DNA of 64,000 bases from Acidovorax sp. A79 (GTDB lineage: Bacteria; Pseudomonadota; Gammaproteobacteria; Burkholderiales; Burkholderiaceae_C): assembly GCF_041154505.1 (NCBI RefSeq), contig NZ_AP028672.1, positions 124,001-188,000 of the forward strand, read 5' to 3'. The position numbers and the translations under genes were made by a program. Positions 41,858 through 50,369 of this stretch are shown one piece after another. The notes beneath the pieces were generated by a model. The model had not been told where the DNA came from. It searched no databases and was given only the letters and a program-made list of their open reading frames with translations. How positions within the stretch are numbered: the first letter of the stretch is position 1; every line of letters starts with the position of its first letter.

Positions 41858-43987
41858 ATGATCCACACCTCCTTTGCCCCTTGCGCGCCAGCGCGGCGCG
41901 CCCGTCCAGCCCTCCACCCCGTGGCCCTGGCCGCCATGCTGGCGCTGTCGAGCGCGGGCAGCGCCCACGCGCAGGCCGCGCCCGCCGCCGCCGGCCCCGC
42001 CACCGAGGCAGCGCCCAGCCTGCCGTCCGTCACCGTGTCGGCCAGCGGCCTGCAACTGGGCGCCAGCGACATGACCACGCCCGTCACCGTGCTGGAGGGC
42101 GACGAGCTCGTGCGCCGCCGCGAGGCCACGCTGGGCGAGACGCTCAACAGCGAACCCGGCATCACCAGCAGCCACTTCGGCGCCGGTGCCAGCCGCCCCA
42201 TCATCCGCGGCATGGACGGCCCGCGCGTCAAGGTGCTGAGCGACGGCGCCGAGCTGCACGACGCCTCCACCATCAGCCCCGACCACGCCGTGGTCTCCGA
42301 GCCCTTGCTCGCCACGCAGATCGAGGTGCTGCGCGGCCCCTCGGCCCTGGTCTACGGCAACGGCGCCGTGGGCGGCGTGGTCAACGTGCTGGACGGCAAG
42401 ATCCCCACCGCCATCCCGCCAAAGGGCTACGAAGGCAGCGCCGAGCTGCGCGCCAACACCGGCGCGGGCGAAGGGGCGGGGGCCTTCTCGCTGACCGGCG
42501 GCGCGGGCAACCTGGCCGTGCACGTGGAAGGCGTGGCGCGCGACGCGGGCGACTACCGCGTGGGCAAGGGCTGGGCCCCCGAGGGCGAGCCCGCCCGCAA
42601 GGTGCTGGGCAGCTTCAACCGCACGAACACCGGCAGCGTCGGCCTGTCGTGGGTGGGTGAGCAGGGCTACCTGGGCGCCGCCTACACGCGCCAGAGCGCC
42701 AAGTACGGCCTGCCGGGCCACAACCACAGCTTCGAGGGCTGCCACACCCATGGCGACCACCTGCACTGCGGCGCCCACGCGGGTGAAGGGGAAGACGGCC
42801 ACGACCACGGCGCCGAAGAGCATGGCGACGTGCCCGTGGTGGACCTGCGCAGCGAGCGCTTCGACATCCGGGGCGAGCTGCGCAACCCCTTCGCCGGCTT
42901 CTCGGCCCTGCGCCTGCGCGCCGGCGTCACCGACTATGTGCACGACGAGGTCGAGGACGGCGCCATCAGCACCACCTTCAAGAACAAGGCCTACGACACC
43001 CGCATCGAGCTGCAGCACGAGCCCATCGCCGGCTTCAAAGGTTTGATCGGCCTGCAGACCTCGCAGCGCAAGTTCAGCGCCGAGGGCGAAGAGGCCTATG
43101 TGCAGCCCACGGTCACCCGCAAGCTGGGTTTCTTCGCGCTGGAGGAATACCGCGTGGGCGACTGGCGCTTCGAAGCCGCCCTGCGCCACGACCGCCAGAC
43201 CGCCGAGGCCCAGGCCAGCGGCATCGAGCGCAGCCACAACGGCACGTCGGCATCGCTGGGCGCGGTGTGGAAATTCACGCCCGGCTACCAGGTAGGCACC
43301 TCGTTCACCCGCGCCAGCCGCGCGCCGTCGGCCGAAGAGCTGTACGCCCAGGGCCTGCACATGGCCACCAGCACCTATGAGCGCGGCAACGCCGACCTGC
43401 GCTCCGAGATCTCGCAGAACATCGATGTGAGCCTGAGGAAGACCAGCGGCGACACCACTTTTGGCGTGAGCATCTTCCGCAACCGCATCAACAACTACAT
43501 CTACGGCCGCACGCTCGATGCGGTGGACGGGCTGCAACTGCTGCAGTACAGCCAGGCCGACGCCACCTTCACCGGCATCGAAGGCCAGGTGCGCCAGCGC
43601 CTGAACCGCAACCTGGGTATCACCCTGTTCGGCGACACCGTGCGCGCCCGGCTCAACGACGGCGGCGGCCTGCTGCCCCGCATCCCCGCCACGCGCGCGG
43701 GCATCCGCCTGGACGGCAACTGGCAAGCCTGGGAAGGTCAGGTCGAATGGGTGCAGGTGGCCCGCCAGAACCGCGTGGCGGAGTTCGAAACCGCGACGCC
43801 GGGCTACGGCATGCTGAACCTCGGGGTGAGCTACAACGGCCAGTTCAGCAGCGGCACGCCGTGGCAGGTGTATCTGAAGGCGAACAACCTGACGGACCGC
43901 CTGGCGTATGCACACACCAGCTTCATCAAAAACGCAGCGCCGCTGATGGGGCGCAACGTGACGGTAGGGGTGAAGGTGGCTTTCTAA
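41858..43987 (+). CDS. znuD: ZnuD-like TonB-dependent zinc receptor
   Basis: A 709-residue outer-membrane receptor: signal peptide (to about residue 38, SAHAQ), plug (TLGETLNSEPGITSS, RPIIRGMDGPRVKVLSDG, LRGPSALVYGNGAVGGVVNV) and a 22-strand barrel ending in GVKVAF. An extracellular loop at residues 284-322 has about ten His, two Cys and acidic residues (GLPGHNHSFEGCHTHGDHLH). This is a signature of ZnuD receptors, which import free or calprotectin-bound zinc with TonB energy. It lies downstream of the Zur-like regulator and ABC transporter, fitting a zinc-acquisition cluster. Confidence 0.92.
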   Translation: MIHTSFAPCAPARRARPALHPVALAAMLALSSAGSAHAQAAPAAAGPATEAAPSLPSVTVSASGLQLGASDMTTPVTVLEGDELVRRREATLGETLNSEPGITSSHFGAGASRPIIRGMDGPRVKVLSDGAELHDASTISPDHAVVSEPLLATQIEVLRGPSALVYGNGAVGGVVNVLDGKIPTAIPPKGYEGSAELRANTGAGEGAGAFSLTGGAGNLAVHVEGVARDAGDYRVGKGWAPEGEPARKVLGSFNRTNTGSVGLSWVGEQGYLGAAYTRQSAKYGLPGHNHSFEGCHTHGDHLHCGAHAGEGEDGHDHGAEEHGDVPVVDLRSERFDIRGELRNPFAGFSALRLRAGVTDYVHDEVEDGAISTTFKNKAYDTRIELQHEPIAGFKGLIGLQTSQRKFSAEGEEAYVQPTVTRKLGFFALEEYRVGDWRFEAALRHDRQTAEAQASGIERSHNGTSASLGAVWKFTPGYQVGTSFTRASRAPSAEELYAQGLHMATSTYERGNADLRSEISQNIDVSLRKTSGDTTFGVSIFRNRINNYIYGRTLDAVDGLQLLQYSQADATFTGIEGQVRQRLNRNLGITLFGDTVRARLNDGGGLLPRIPATRAGIRLDGNWQAWEGQVEWVQVARQNRVAEFETATPGYGMLNLGVSYNGQFSSGTPWQVYLKANNLTDRLAYAHTSFIKNAAPLMGRNVTVGVKVAF

Positions 43988-43992
43988 AAGCT

Positions 43993-44009
43993 GGCCGCAT
44001 TGAGCGGCC
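43993..44009 (+). terminator. Short hairpin after znuD
   Basis: GGCCGC-ATTGA-GCGGCC, six bases after the znuD stop. It lacks a T tract, so it is weak as a terminator but may protect the mRNA end. Confidence 0.3.
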
Positions 44010-44147
44010 TGCCCAGCCCCATTCACTCACTCGCTCACGTACTTCCAAGCGCACTCTGACTGCCGCCGATCCCTCAGCGGTTGGGCAGCGCGTGCGCGCG
44101 CTCGTACTCGTGCCCGTACCCCAAATCGTCCGTTGACGAAACCCGCC

Positions 44148-46331
44148 ATGAACCCAACCCGTTTTTCCCCTTCTCCATCGCGCAGCCGTGCTGCGCTCAA
44201 CCGCAAGCCCGTTGCCAAGCTCACTGCTGCCGCACTGGCGGCGGCACTGGTGCCGTGGGCCCATGCACAGACATCACAGGAACCTGCCGCAGCTTCCGCA
44301 TCAGAAGCAATCACCCAGCCCGCACGCGCTCTTGCGGCAGTGGACGTGCTGGGCACGACCGCCCCCGCCACGCGCACGCCCGGCGAACGCGCTGCCGTCA
44401 CGCTCCAGCCAGGCGCACTCCCCGCAACGGTGCAGCAACTCAACCAGGACGACATTGCCAACACCAATGTTGGCCGCGATATTTCCAACATCTTTCGCCG
44501 CGTGCCCGGCGTGCTGGCCAACAACATCGACCAGGGCGAAACCGGCAACGGATTTCGCATGCGCGGGTTTGCCACCCAGGGCACGCACGGCGCCGATACC
44601 GCCGTGTATGTTGACGGTGTGCCGCAGAACATTCCGTCCAGCCAGGGTGGGGCAGGGCACGGCCCGGTGTTTCTGGAATGGCTCCACGCCGACCTGATCG
44701 ACGGCGTGGACCTCATCAAAGGTCCTATCTCTGCCTTGTATGGCGACCAGAACCGCGCAGGCGCTGTTGACATCCGTACCCGCAACGGCGGCAGTGCCAC
44801 GCCGTCTAGCGTCAGTATCAGCGCCGAGCGCCATGGCCTGCGCCGCAGTACCCTGGTGCTGTCCAGCACCATTCCCACCAGCTTTTCCACCATCGACTCG
44901 CTGTGGATGGCCGATGTGTACCACAACGATGGCTACCGCTATGCGTCCCGCACCGGCCGCGACACGTTGTTCTGGAAGCTGTCTACCCAGCACCAAGGCG
45001 CCCGCTACAGCCTGCGCGTGATGCGCTACGTGGCCGACTTTGATGCGCCTGGGTATCTGCTGCTGCCCGCGCTGGAAGCTGGGCTGGACCCACGCTCCAC
45101 CCAATCGAACAACGCCGGCTTCGGGAATGCGCGGCGCACCAGCCTGGTGTTCAACCGCGCCCCGGCCGAAGGTGAGGCGGGATGGTATGCCACGGCCTAT
45201 GCGGAAAGCCTTAATCGCAAACGCGGCATCACGGCCAACGCCACCAACCATACGGTGGGCGTGGACGACCGGGACATCTTTGGCGCGCGCGTGCTGCACA
45301 ACACCACGTTTGGCAATGCCGCCATTGCCTTCGGCGCCGAGCTGCGCAAGGACCGTGGCGACGCCTACCGCCAGATCTACGTCAACCGCGCACCATCGGC
45401 CAACTACGTCAATGCGCAAGACCTGGACCTGCTGACCTACGGGCTGTTTGCGCAGGGCCAGTGGCGCGTGACCGATACCCTCAAACTGAGCGCCGGTGCG
45501 CGCTACGACCGGTTTGACTACGACATCGCCAACCTCAAGCTGCCCGCGGCCAGCACCGGCTACGACAAGGGCGTGTTCACGCCCAAGCTGGGCGCGTCGT
45601 GGTCGCTCACACCGCAGGTGGAGTTGTTTGCCAACGTGGCCGAAGGCATGCGGTCACCTTCGGCCGAGCAGATCAGCAGCAGCGGCGCCACCGGCCCGCT
45701 GGGTGCGACAGGCGGTGTCATCAGCCAGATCGCGCTTAGCAAGGTGCGTTCGTTCGACTTGGGCTTTACCGCATCGCCTGCCAGCGGCTGGACAGTGTCG
45801 GGCGTGGGGTACGCCATTCAGAATTCCGACGAAATCGTGGGTCAGGCCGATGGCTCTTTCAAATCGGTGGGCGAGACCACGCGCAAAGGGCTGGAGCTGG
45901 AAGCCCGCTGGCGCGCCAGCAGCGCCACCAGCGTGTACGCCAGCATCGGCAAGATCCTGGAGGCCAAGGTGGACAACCCGGCACCCAATACCGGTGCCAA
46001 GCTCACGGTGCCTGCCACGCAACTCAAGGCCGGGGCCCAGCACAAGCTGCGGCTGGGCGAAGGCCAGCTCACACTCAATGCAGATGCCTACCTGATCGCG
46101 GACATGCCGTACTACGTGGGCACGCCCGCCACGCAAGAGCGCACCATGCCTCTGTACACGCGCTATGACCTGCGCGCCACGTACGACTGGAAGCAGACGC
46201 AGCTGTCGCTGTACGCCACTTTCCAGCCCCACCGCTACGGCACCGAAATCGCCTACGGCAGTGCCGCAGGGCTGATGATGTCGCCCCTTCCCCGCAGCAC
46301 GTTTGGCGCCACACTGCGCTACTTCTTCTGA
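44148..46331 (+). CDS. TonB-dependent siderophore-type receptor
   Basis: A 727-residue outer-membrane receptor. Signal peptide to about residue 41 (VPWAHAQ), plug with RDISNIFRRVPGVLANNIDQ, RMRGFATQG, DTAVYVDGVPQNIPSSQGG and LIKGPISALYGDQNRAGAVD, then a barrel ending FGATLRYFF. It resembles siderophore or metallophore receptors, not the zinc receptor before it; the ligand is unknown. I chose the ATG at 44148 over a TTG five codons upstream. Its stop overlaps the ATPase start (TGATG), so the receptor is coupled to an ABC-2 system. Codon use looks less GC-extreme than in neighbouring genes, a hint of acquisition. Confidence 0.92.
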   Translation: MNPTRFSPSPSRSRAALNRKPVAKLTAAALAAALVPWAHAQTSQEPAAASASEAITQPARALAAVDVLGTTAPATRTPGERAAVTLQPGALPATVQQLNQDDIANTNVGRDISNIFRRVPGVLANNIDQGETGNGFRMRGFATQGTHGADTAVYVDGVPQNIPSSQGGAGHGPVFLEWLHADLIDGVDLIKGPISALYGDQNRAGAVDIRTRNGGSATPSSVSISAERHGLRRSTLVLSSTIPTSFSTIDSLWMADVYHNDGYRYASRTGRDTLFWKLSTQHQGARYSLRVMRYVADFDAPGYLLLPALEAGLDPRSTQSNNAGFGNARRTSLVFNRAPAEGEAGWYATAYAESLNRKRGITANATNHTVGVDDRDIFGARVLHNTTFGNAAIAFGAELRKDRGDAYRQIYVNRAPSANYVNAQDLDLLTYGLFAQGQWRVTDTLKLSAGARYDRFDYDIANLKLPAASTGYDKGVFTPKLGASWSLTPQVELFANVAEGMRSPSAEQISSSGATGPLGATGGVISQIALSKVRSFDLGFTASPASGWTVSGVGYAIQNSDEIVGQADGSFKSVGETTRKGLELEARWRASSATSVYASIGKILEAKVDNPAPNTGAKLTVPATQLKAGAQHKLRLGEGQLTLNADAYLIADMPYYVGTPATQERTMPLYTRYDLRATYDWKQTQLSLYATFQPHRYGTEIAYGSAAGLMMSPLPRSTFGATLRYFF

Positions 46332-47068
46332 TGGAAGCGGCGGCCATTCTTGAGACCCGCGCCCTCACCATCCGACGGGGCGACCAGGTCTCGCTGCAGG
46401 CGCTCAACCTAGCGGTCACGGCGGGCAGCGTGTATGCGCTGCTGGGCGGCAACGGCGCGGGCAAAACCACCACGCTGAACGCGCTGCTGGGTTTTGTTCC
46501 CGCCGCGTCGGGCCAGGCACTGGTCAACGGGGTGGACGCCTCGCTGCAGCCGCAGCAGGCACGCGCTCACCTGGCGTATCTGCCCGAGAACGTGGCGCTG
46601 TACCCCTACCTGTCGGGGGTGGAGAACCTGCGCTACTTCTGCAAGCTGTCAGACATTGCACTCGACAGCGCGCAAGCGCACGACCTGCTCACAGCGTCGG
46701 GCCTGGCACCCGATGCACAGGGCCGCCGGGTTGGCGGGTATTCCAAGGGCATGCGGCAAAAGGTAGGCCTGGCGATTGCCAAAGCGCGCCGTGCCCGTGC
46801 CATGCTGCTGGACGAGCCCACCTCCGGGCTGGACCCTGCTGCTGCCAACGAGTTTGCGCAAAGCGTGCTCCAGGCCAAACAGGGCGGTATGGCCGTGCTG
46901 ATGGCCACACACGACCTGTTCAATGCCATTCAGGTGGCTGACCGCATCGGCATCCTTCGCGAAGGGCGCCTGGTGGCGGAGTTTGCCGCGCACGACATCG
47001 CCCACAACGAGCTGGAGCGCATCTACCTGCAGCATGCGCGCGGCGTGGTGGAGGACACCGCACCATGA
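46331..47068 (+). CDS. ABC-2-type transporter ATPase
   Basis: A 245-residue ATPase with Walker A LLGGNGAGKTTTL (residues 38-50), Q-loop region LAYLPENVALYPYLSGVENL, signature GYSKGMRQK and Walker B AMLLDEPTSGLDP. These match ABC-2 exporters and NosF/CcmA-like ATPases rather than vitamin or siderophore importers (BtuD/FhuC). Its start overlaps the receptor stop by one base and its end overlaps the first permease by 4 nt. Confidence 0.93.
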   Translation: MEAAAILETRALTIRRGDQVSLQALNLAVTAGSVYALLGGNGAGKTTTLNALLGFVPAASGQALVNGVDASLQPQQARAHLAYLPENVALYPYLSGVENLRYFCKLSDIALDSAQAHDLLTASGLAPDAQGRRVGGYSKGMRQKVGLAIAKARRARAMLLDEPTSGLDPAAANEFAQSVLQAKQGGMAVLMATHDLFNAIQVADRIGILREGRLVAEFAAHDIAHNELERIYLQHARGVVEDTAP

Positions 47069-48468
47069 TCGCATCCATCGCCGCCAAGGAGATGCGCGCG
47101 TTGCTGCGCGACGGGCGCTTGTCGGGACTCGGGCTGGTGCTGGTACTGCTGTTGGCGGCCGTGCTGGTGTCGGCCGTGCACCAGCGCCAGGTGGCAGAAC
47201 AGGAGCGCCATCAGGTCGAGGCCGCCGCGCGTGCGCAGTGGGATCACCAGGGCGACCGCAACCCCCACCGTGCAGCGCACTTCGGGCTGTATGCGTTCAA
47301 GCCTCAACTGCCACTGGCCAGCGTAGACCCTGGCATCCATGCGCGCACCGGTCAGGCGCTGTGGCTGGAGCCGCACAAGCGCAACATGGCGCTGCACGCA
47401 CCCGCCGCTGACGCCGCCCCGTCCATGGGCCTGGGCGACTTCACCCCGGCGTTTGTGCTGCTGGCGCTGGTGCCATTGCTGCTCGCCGTGCTGGGCCATG
47501 GCTCTGTCACGCAAGAACGGGAGCAGGGCACCCTGCGCATGCTGCATGCGTGTGGAATGCGCGGCGTGCCGCTGGTACTGGGCAAGTGGCTGGGGCTGTG
47601 TGCCAGCGTGGCCCTGGTGCTGGCACCCGCTGCGCTGGTTGCAGGCTGGCTGCTGGCTGCACGGCAGGGTGCGGCTGAGGCCGCAATGCTGCTGGCGGCG
47701 CTCGGTGCGTACTACGCCACCTGGGCGGCCGTCACGGTCGGGGTGTCGTCCAGGTGTCGCACTTCGCGCGGCGCGCTGCTGGTGTTGCTGGCGCTGTGGG
47801 TGGGCTGGGTGTTCATCGTGCCGCGCCTGGCGGCGTCCACGGTCGAGGCGCTGGCGCCACTGCCCACGGGCGAGGCGTTCTGGGCCGGTATCCAGCGCGA
47901 CATTGACCAGGGCCTGCCGGGGGAGGGCAGCGCCGCCCAGCGCATGAAGGCGTTTGACGCACAACTGCTGGCCGACAACGGCGTGGCGCGCCTGGAAGAC
48001 CTGCCCTTTGGCGCCAATGCCAAGCGCCGCCTGTTCAGGGATGCGTATGCCACCAAGGTGTACGCACTCCATTTCGGCCAGTTGTGGGACACGCAGGCAC
48101 AGCAGCAATACCTGCTGCGATGGCTGACCGCCGTATCGCCCTACGCCCCGATGCGGGCCGCGACCAGCGCACTGGCGGGCACCGACCTGGCCCACCAGCA
48201 GCACTTTGAAGAAGCCGCCGAGCAATACCGCGAGCGCTTCACCACCCTGGTGGACGAATGGGACCTGCAAGCTACCCAGGGGGTCACTTCGTTCGAGAGC
48301 CGCTACGCAGGCAACGCGCTGTGGCAGGCGATTCCGGAATGGACTTACACACCACCCGGCATCGGCTTTGCGCTGCGCCACAGCGCCGCTGACTGGGCTG
48401 CCCTGGCGGCCTGGCTGCTGGCGGCCCTGACGGCACTCTGCCTGGGCGCCAGGAGGCTGAACCCTTGA
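47065..48468 (+). CDS. ABC-2-type permease, DUF3526 family (first)
   Basis: A 467-residue membrane protein. An N-terminal helix (GLGLVLVLLLAAVLVSAVHQ) precedes a long polar periplasmic loop with several His/Arg. Helices then cluster (FVLLALVPLLLAVLGHG, LGLCASVALVLAPAALVAGW, LLVLLALWVGWVFIVPRLAA) with another polar segment before the last helix. The EREQGTLRMLHACGM motif between helices is typical of ABC-2 permeases. DUF3526 proteins are poorly characterised. It overlaps both neighbours by 4 nt. Confidence 0.85.
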   Translation: MIASIAAKEMRALLRDGRLSGLGLVLVLLLAAVLVSAVHQRQVAEQERHQVEAAARAQWDHQGDRNPHRAAHFGLYAFKPQLPLASVDPGIHARTGQALWLEPHKRNMALHAPAADAAPSMGLGDFTPAFVLLALVPLLLAVLGHGSVTQEREQGTLRMLHACGMRGVPLVLGKWLGLCASVALVLAPAALVAGWLLAARQGAAEAAMLLAALGAYYATWAAVTVGVSSRCRTSRGALLVLLALWVGWVFIVPRLAASTVEALAPLPTGEAFWAGIQRDIDQGLPGEGSAAQRMKAFDAQLLADNGVARLEDLPFGANAKRRLFRDAYATKVYALHFGQLWDTQAQQQYLLRWLTAVSPYAPMRAATSALAGTDLAHQQHFEEAAEQYRERFTTLVDEWDLQATQGVTSFESRYAGNALWQAIPEWTYTPPGIGFALRHSAADWAALAAWLLAALTALCLGARRLNP

Positions 48469-49808
48469 CGGCCCTTGTCACCACTACAACCACAACCCGT
48501 CGCATGCCATATCCACGCCTCATCCATTGGCAGGCCGAGGGCCTGCGCTTGTACCGCCAACCCGTGGCGTGGTGGGCGCTGGCTGCGCTTTTGCTGGTGC
48601 TGTTGGCCTCTGCCACCGTGGCGGGCCTGGACGCCCGAGCCTGGCGCCAAGCCGCAGCGCAGGACGAAACCGCATTCGCCGACAAACTGCACGCCCAGCA
48701 ACTGCGCCTGCAGGCCAGCCCCGCACCCAGCGCGGCCAGTGCCACCGCCACCTACCAGCTGGGCCGCAGCGATCTGGGCGTCACCCGCATGCCGGTAGAG
48801 GCAGGCCTGGCGCTGGGCGTGCAGCGGCTGCAGGTCTTGCCGTCGCGCACCAAGGCGTCGCTGGACACCCGGCATGTCGATTCGCGCGACCCGGGTCCGC
48901 TGCGCAACCCTTTGCTCACGGACACCGGTTTGCCCGGCCTGCCAGCCATGGTGGCGCTGCTGCTGCCGCTGGTGGCCCTGGTGCTGTGCGCCGGGCTGCT
49001 GCAGGAAGAGCGTGAGCAGGGCCGGCTGGGCCTGCTGCGGGTGCAGTCGCACTACGGCATCGGCCCCATCCTGCTCGCCGCTCTGGGCTGGAGGCTGCTG
49101 GCGCTGTGGATGGTTGCGGTGGCAGCCACCATGCCGGCGCTGCTGCTGGACCCTGGCGCCACCGCTGCGGTCGCCTTGCAGTGGGCTGCCGCGCTGGGCG
49201 CGTTCTGCGCGTTGTGGGTGGCACTGGGCGGCATCTTGTCGTGCCTGCCCATCAGCGGCGCCACCAGCATACTGGCTGCGCTGGGGCTGTGGCTGGCGTT
49301 GACGTTTGCCGTGCCCGCGGGTCTGGTGTTGCTGGCGCAAAAAGCCGCGCCCCTGCCATCGCGCCTGTCAGCCGTGGTGGCCCTGCGCGACGCACAGCAC
49401 CAGGCCGAGGACAACGAGCAGGCGCTGGCCGAAGCCTGGTACGACGAACACCCGCACATCCCCGCGCAACAGCCCGCTGCATGGCCCGCCAGCTTTGTAG
49501 TGCGCGTGCTGGACCAGGACGAAACGCTGCAGCCCTTGGTGGAACAGTTCCGCCAAAGCCGTGTACGGCAAGCCCAACAGGTGTCGGCATGGTCATGGCT
49601 GTCACCCGGCCTGGCGCTGGCGCTATATGGCGAACGGCTCGCCGGCACAGATGTGGACAGCCACACGCGCTACCAGCAGCAGGTGGACGCATTTGAGCAG
49701 CGGTGGAGAGCGTTCTTGGTGCCGCGCGTGATGAGCAAACAGGGAATGCGGGTCGAAGAACTGCGGCAGCTGCCTCGGTTTGAAGAACCACATGGCCGCC
49801 CTGGCTAG
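48465..49808 (+). CDS. ABC-2-type permease, DUF3526 family (second)
   Basis: A 447-residue homologue of the preceding permease with the same layout: N-terminal helix (WWALAALLLVLLASATVAGL), polar periplasmic loop, then helices near LPAMVALLLPLVALVLCAGL, containing EEREQGRLGLLRVQSHYG. The TTG start at 48465 is supported by a perfect AGGAGG 8 nt upstream and a 4-nt overlap with the first permease. The two could form a heterodimer with the ATPase. A relic of an insertion sequence begins directly after its stop codon. Confidence 0.85.
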   Translation: MTALVTTTTTTRRMPYPRLIHWQAEGLRLYRQPVAWWALAALLLVLLASATVAGLDARAWRQAAAQDETAFADKLHAQQLRLQASPAPSAASATATYQLGRSDLGVTRMPVEAGLALGVQRLQVLPSRTKASLDTRHVDSRDPGPLRNPLLTDTGLPGLPAMVALLLPLVALVLCAGLLQEEREQGRLGLLRVQSHYGIGPILLAALGWRLLALWMVAVAATMPALLLDPGATAAVALQWAAALGAFCALWVALGGILSCLPISGATSILAALGLWLALTFAVPAGLVLLAQKAAPLPSRLSAVVALRDAQHQAEDNEQALAEAWYDEHPHIPAQQPAAWPASFVVRVLDQDETLQPLVEQFRQSRVRQAQQVSAWSWLSPGLALALYGERLAGTDVDSHTRYQQQVDAFEQRWRAFLVPRVMSKQGMRVEELRQLPRFEEPHGRPG

Positions 49809-49809
49809 A

Positions 49810-50029
49810 TGTGAGGATTCAATAGGTTGTATCCGGTGTTCATCCGGATTGGGTTTGAGAGACTGGAAGTCGCCAAACACCCAATCGACTCAGGACACCC
49901 AACCGAATGAACACCCATAAGCGCGCCCGACCTACGTTTGCCCGTCGCCTGGAGATGGTCCAGCAGATGACGCTGCAGGGCCTGAGCGCTGCACAAGCCG
50001 CTGCTGTACAAGGTGTCCGACCGCCCACA
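49810..50029 (+). mobile_element. Truncated IS481-family insertion sequence (left end and transposase start)
   Basis: From a candidate terminus TGTGAGGATTC at 49811, one base after the permease stop region, about 100 bp lead to an ATG at 49907. The following 37 codons read MNTHKRARPTFARRLEMVQQ then MTLQGLSAAQAAAVQGV, which I recognise as the start of IS481-family transposases. The frame then runs into unrelated sequence at about 50029, so the rest of the transposase (normally over 300 residues, with the DDE core) is missing. No right end is visible. Confidence 0.78.
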
Positions 50030-50030
50030 G

Positions 50031-50179
50031 CCAGTTCAGCAGCGGTGCGCCGTGGCAGTCGCACCCTCAAGGCCGACAACCGGACGGGTTGGCTGGCCTA
50101 CGCACCTACATCCTTTGTCAAGACTGCCGTGCCGTTGGTAAGGCGCAATCTGACGGTGGGCGTGAACGTGGCGTTCTGA
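50031..50179 (+). pseudogene. 3' remnant of a second ZnuD-like TonB receptor
   Basis: This segment resembles the last 147 bp of znuD (43841-43987) at DNA and protein level. After one extra base, the frame encodes LKADNRTGWLAYAPTSFVKT and ends LTVGVNVAF; 25 of the final 37 residues match ZnuD. The start of the homology (QFSSGAPWQ) is in a different frame, so there is a +1 frameshift. It is fused behind the IS481 fragment. A 90-codon open frame from 49907 to 50179 spans both relics, but it is a chimera of two broken genes and not a real protein gene. Confidence 0.8.
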
Positions 50180-50369
50180 CGGGCGATGCCGTCGTGATGT
50201 GCACGAGCGCCCGCAGGGGGAGGGCGTTGCTGGCTTGCACCCTATCGCTGCACCAAACCACCGAAACAACGGGGCCGCAAGTGCCATAAACCCGTGCCAT
50301 ACTTGATCTTACGTGGTTGATTTTGCTATCCGTTGGATGTATTTGCCCCCCTTTTTGCAACAGCCCTGC

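Noticed and set aside
49907..50179. A 90-residue open frame that looks like a small protein gene.
   Set aside because: Its first 37 residues are the start of an IS481 transposase and its last 37 the end of a TonB receptor, with a frameshift relative to that receptor, so it is a chimeric relic.
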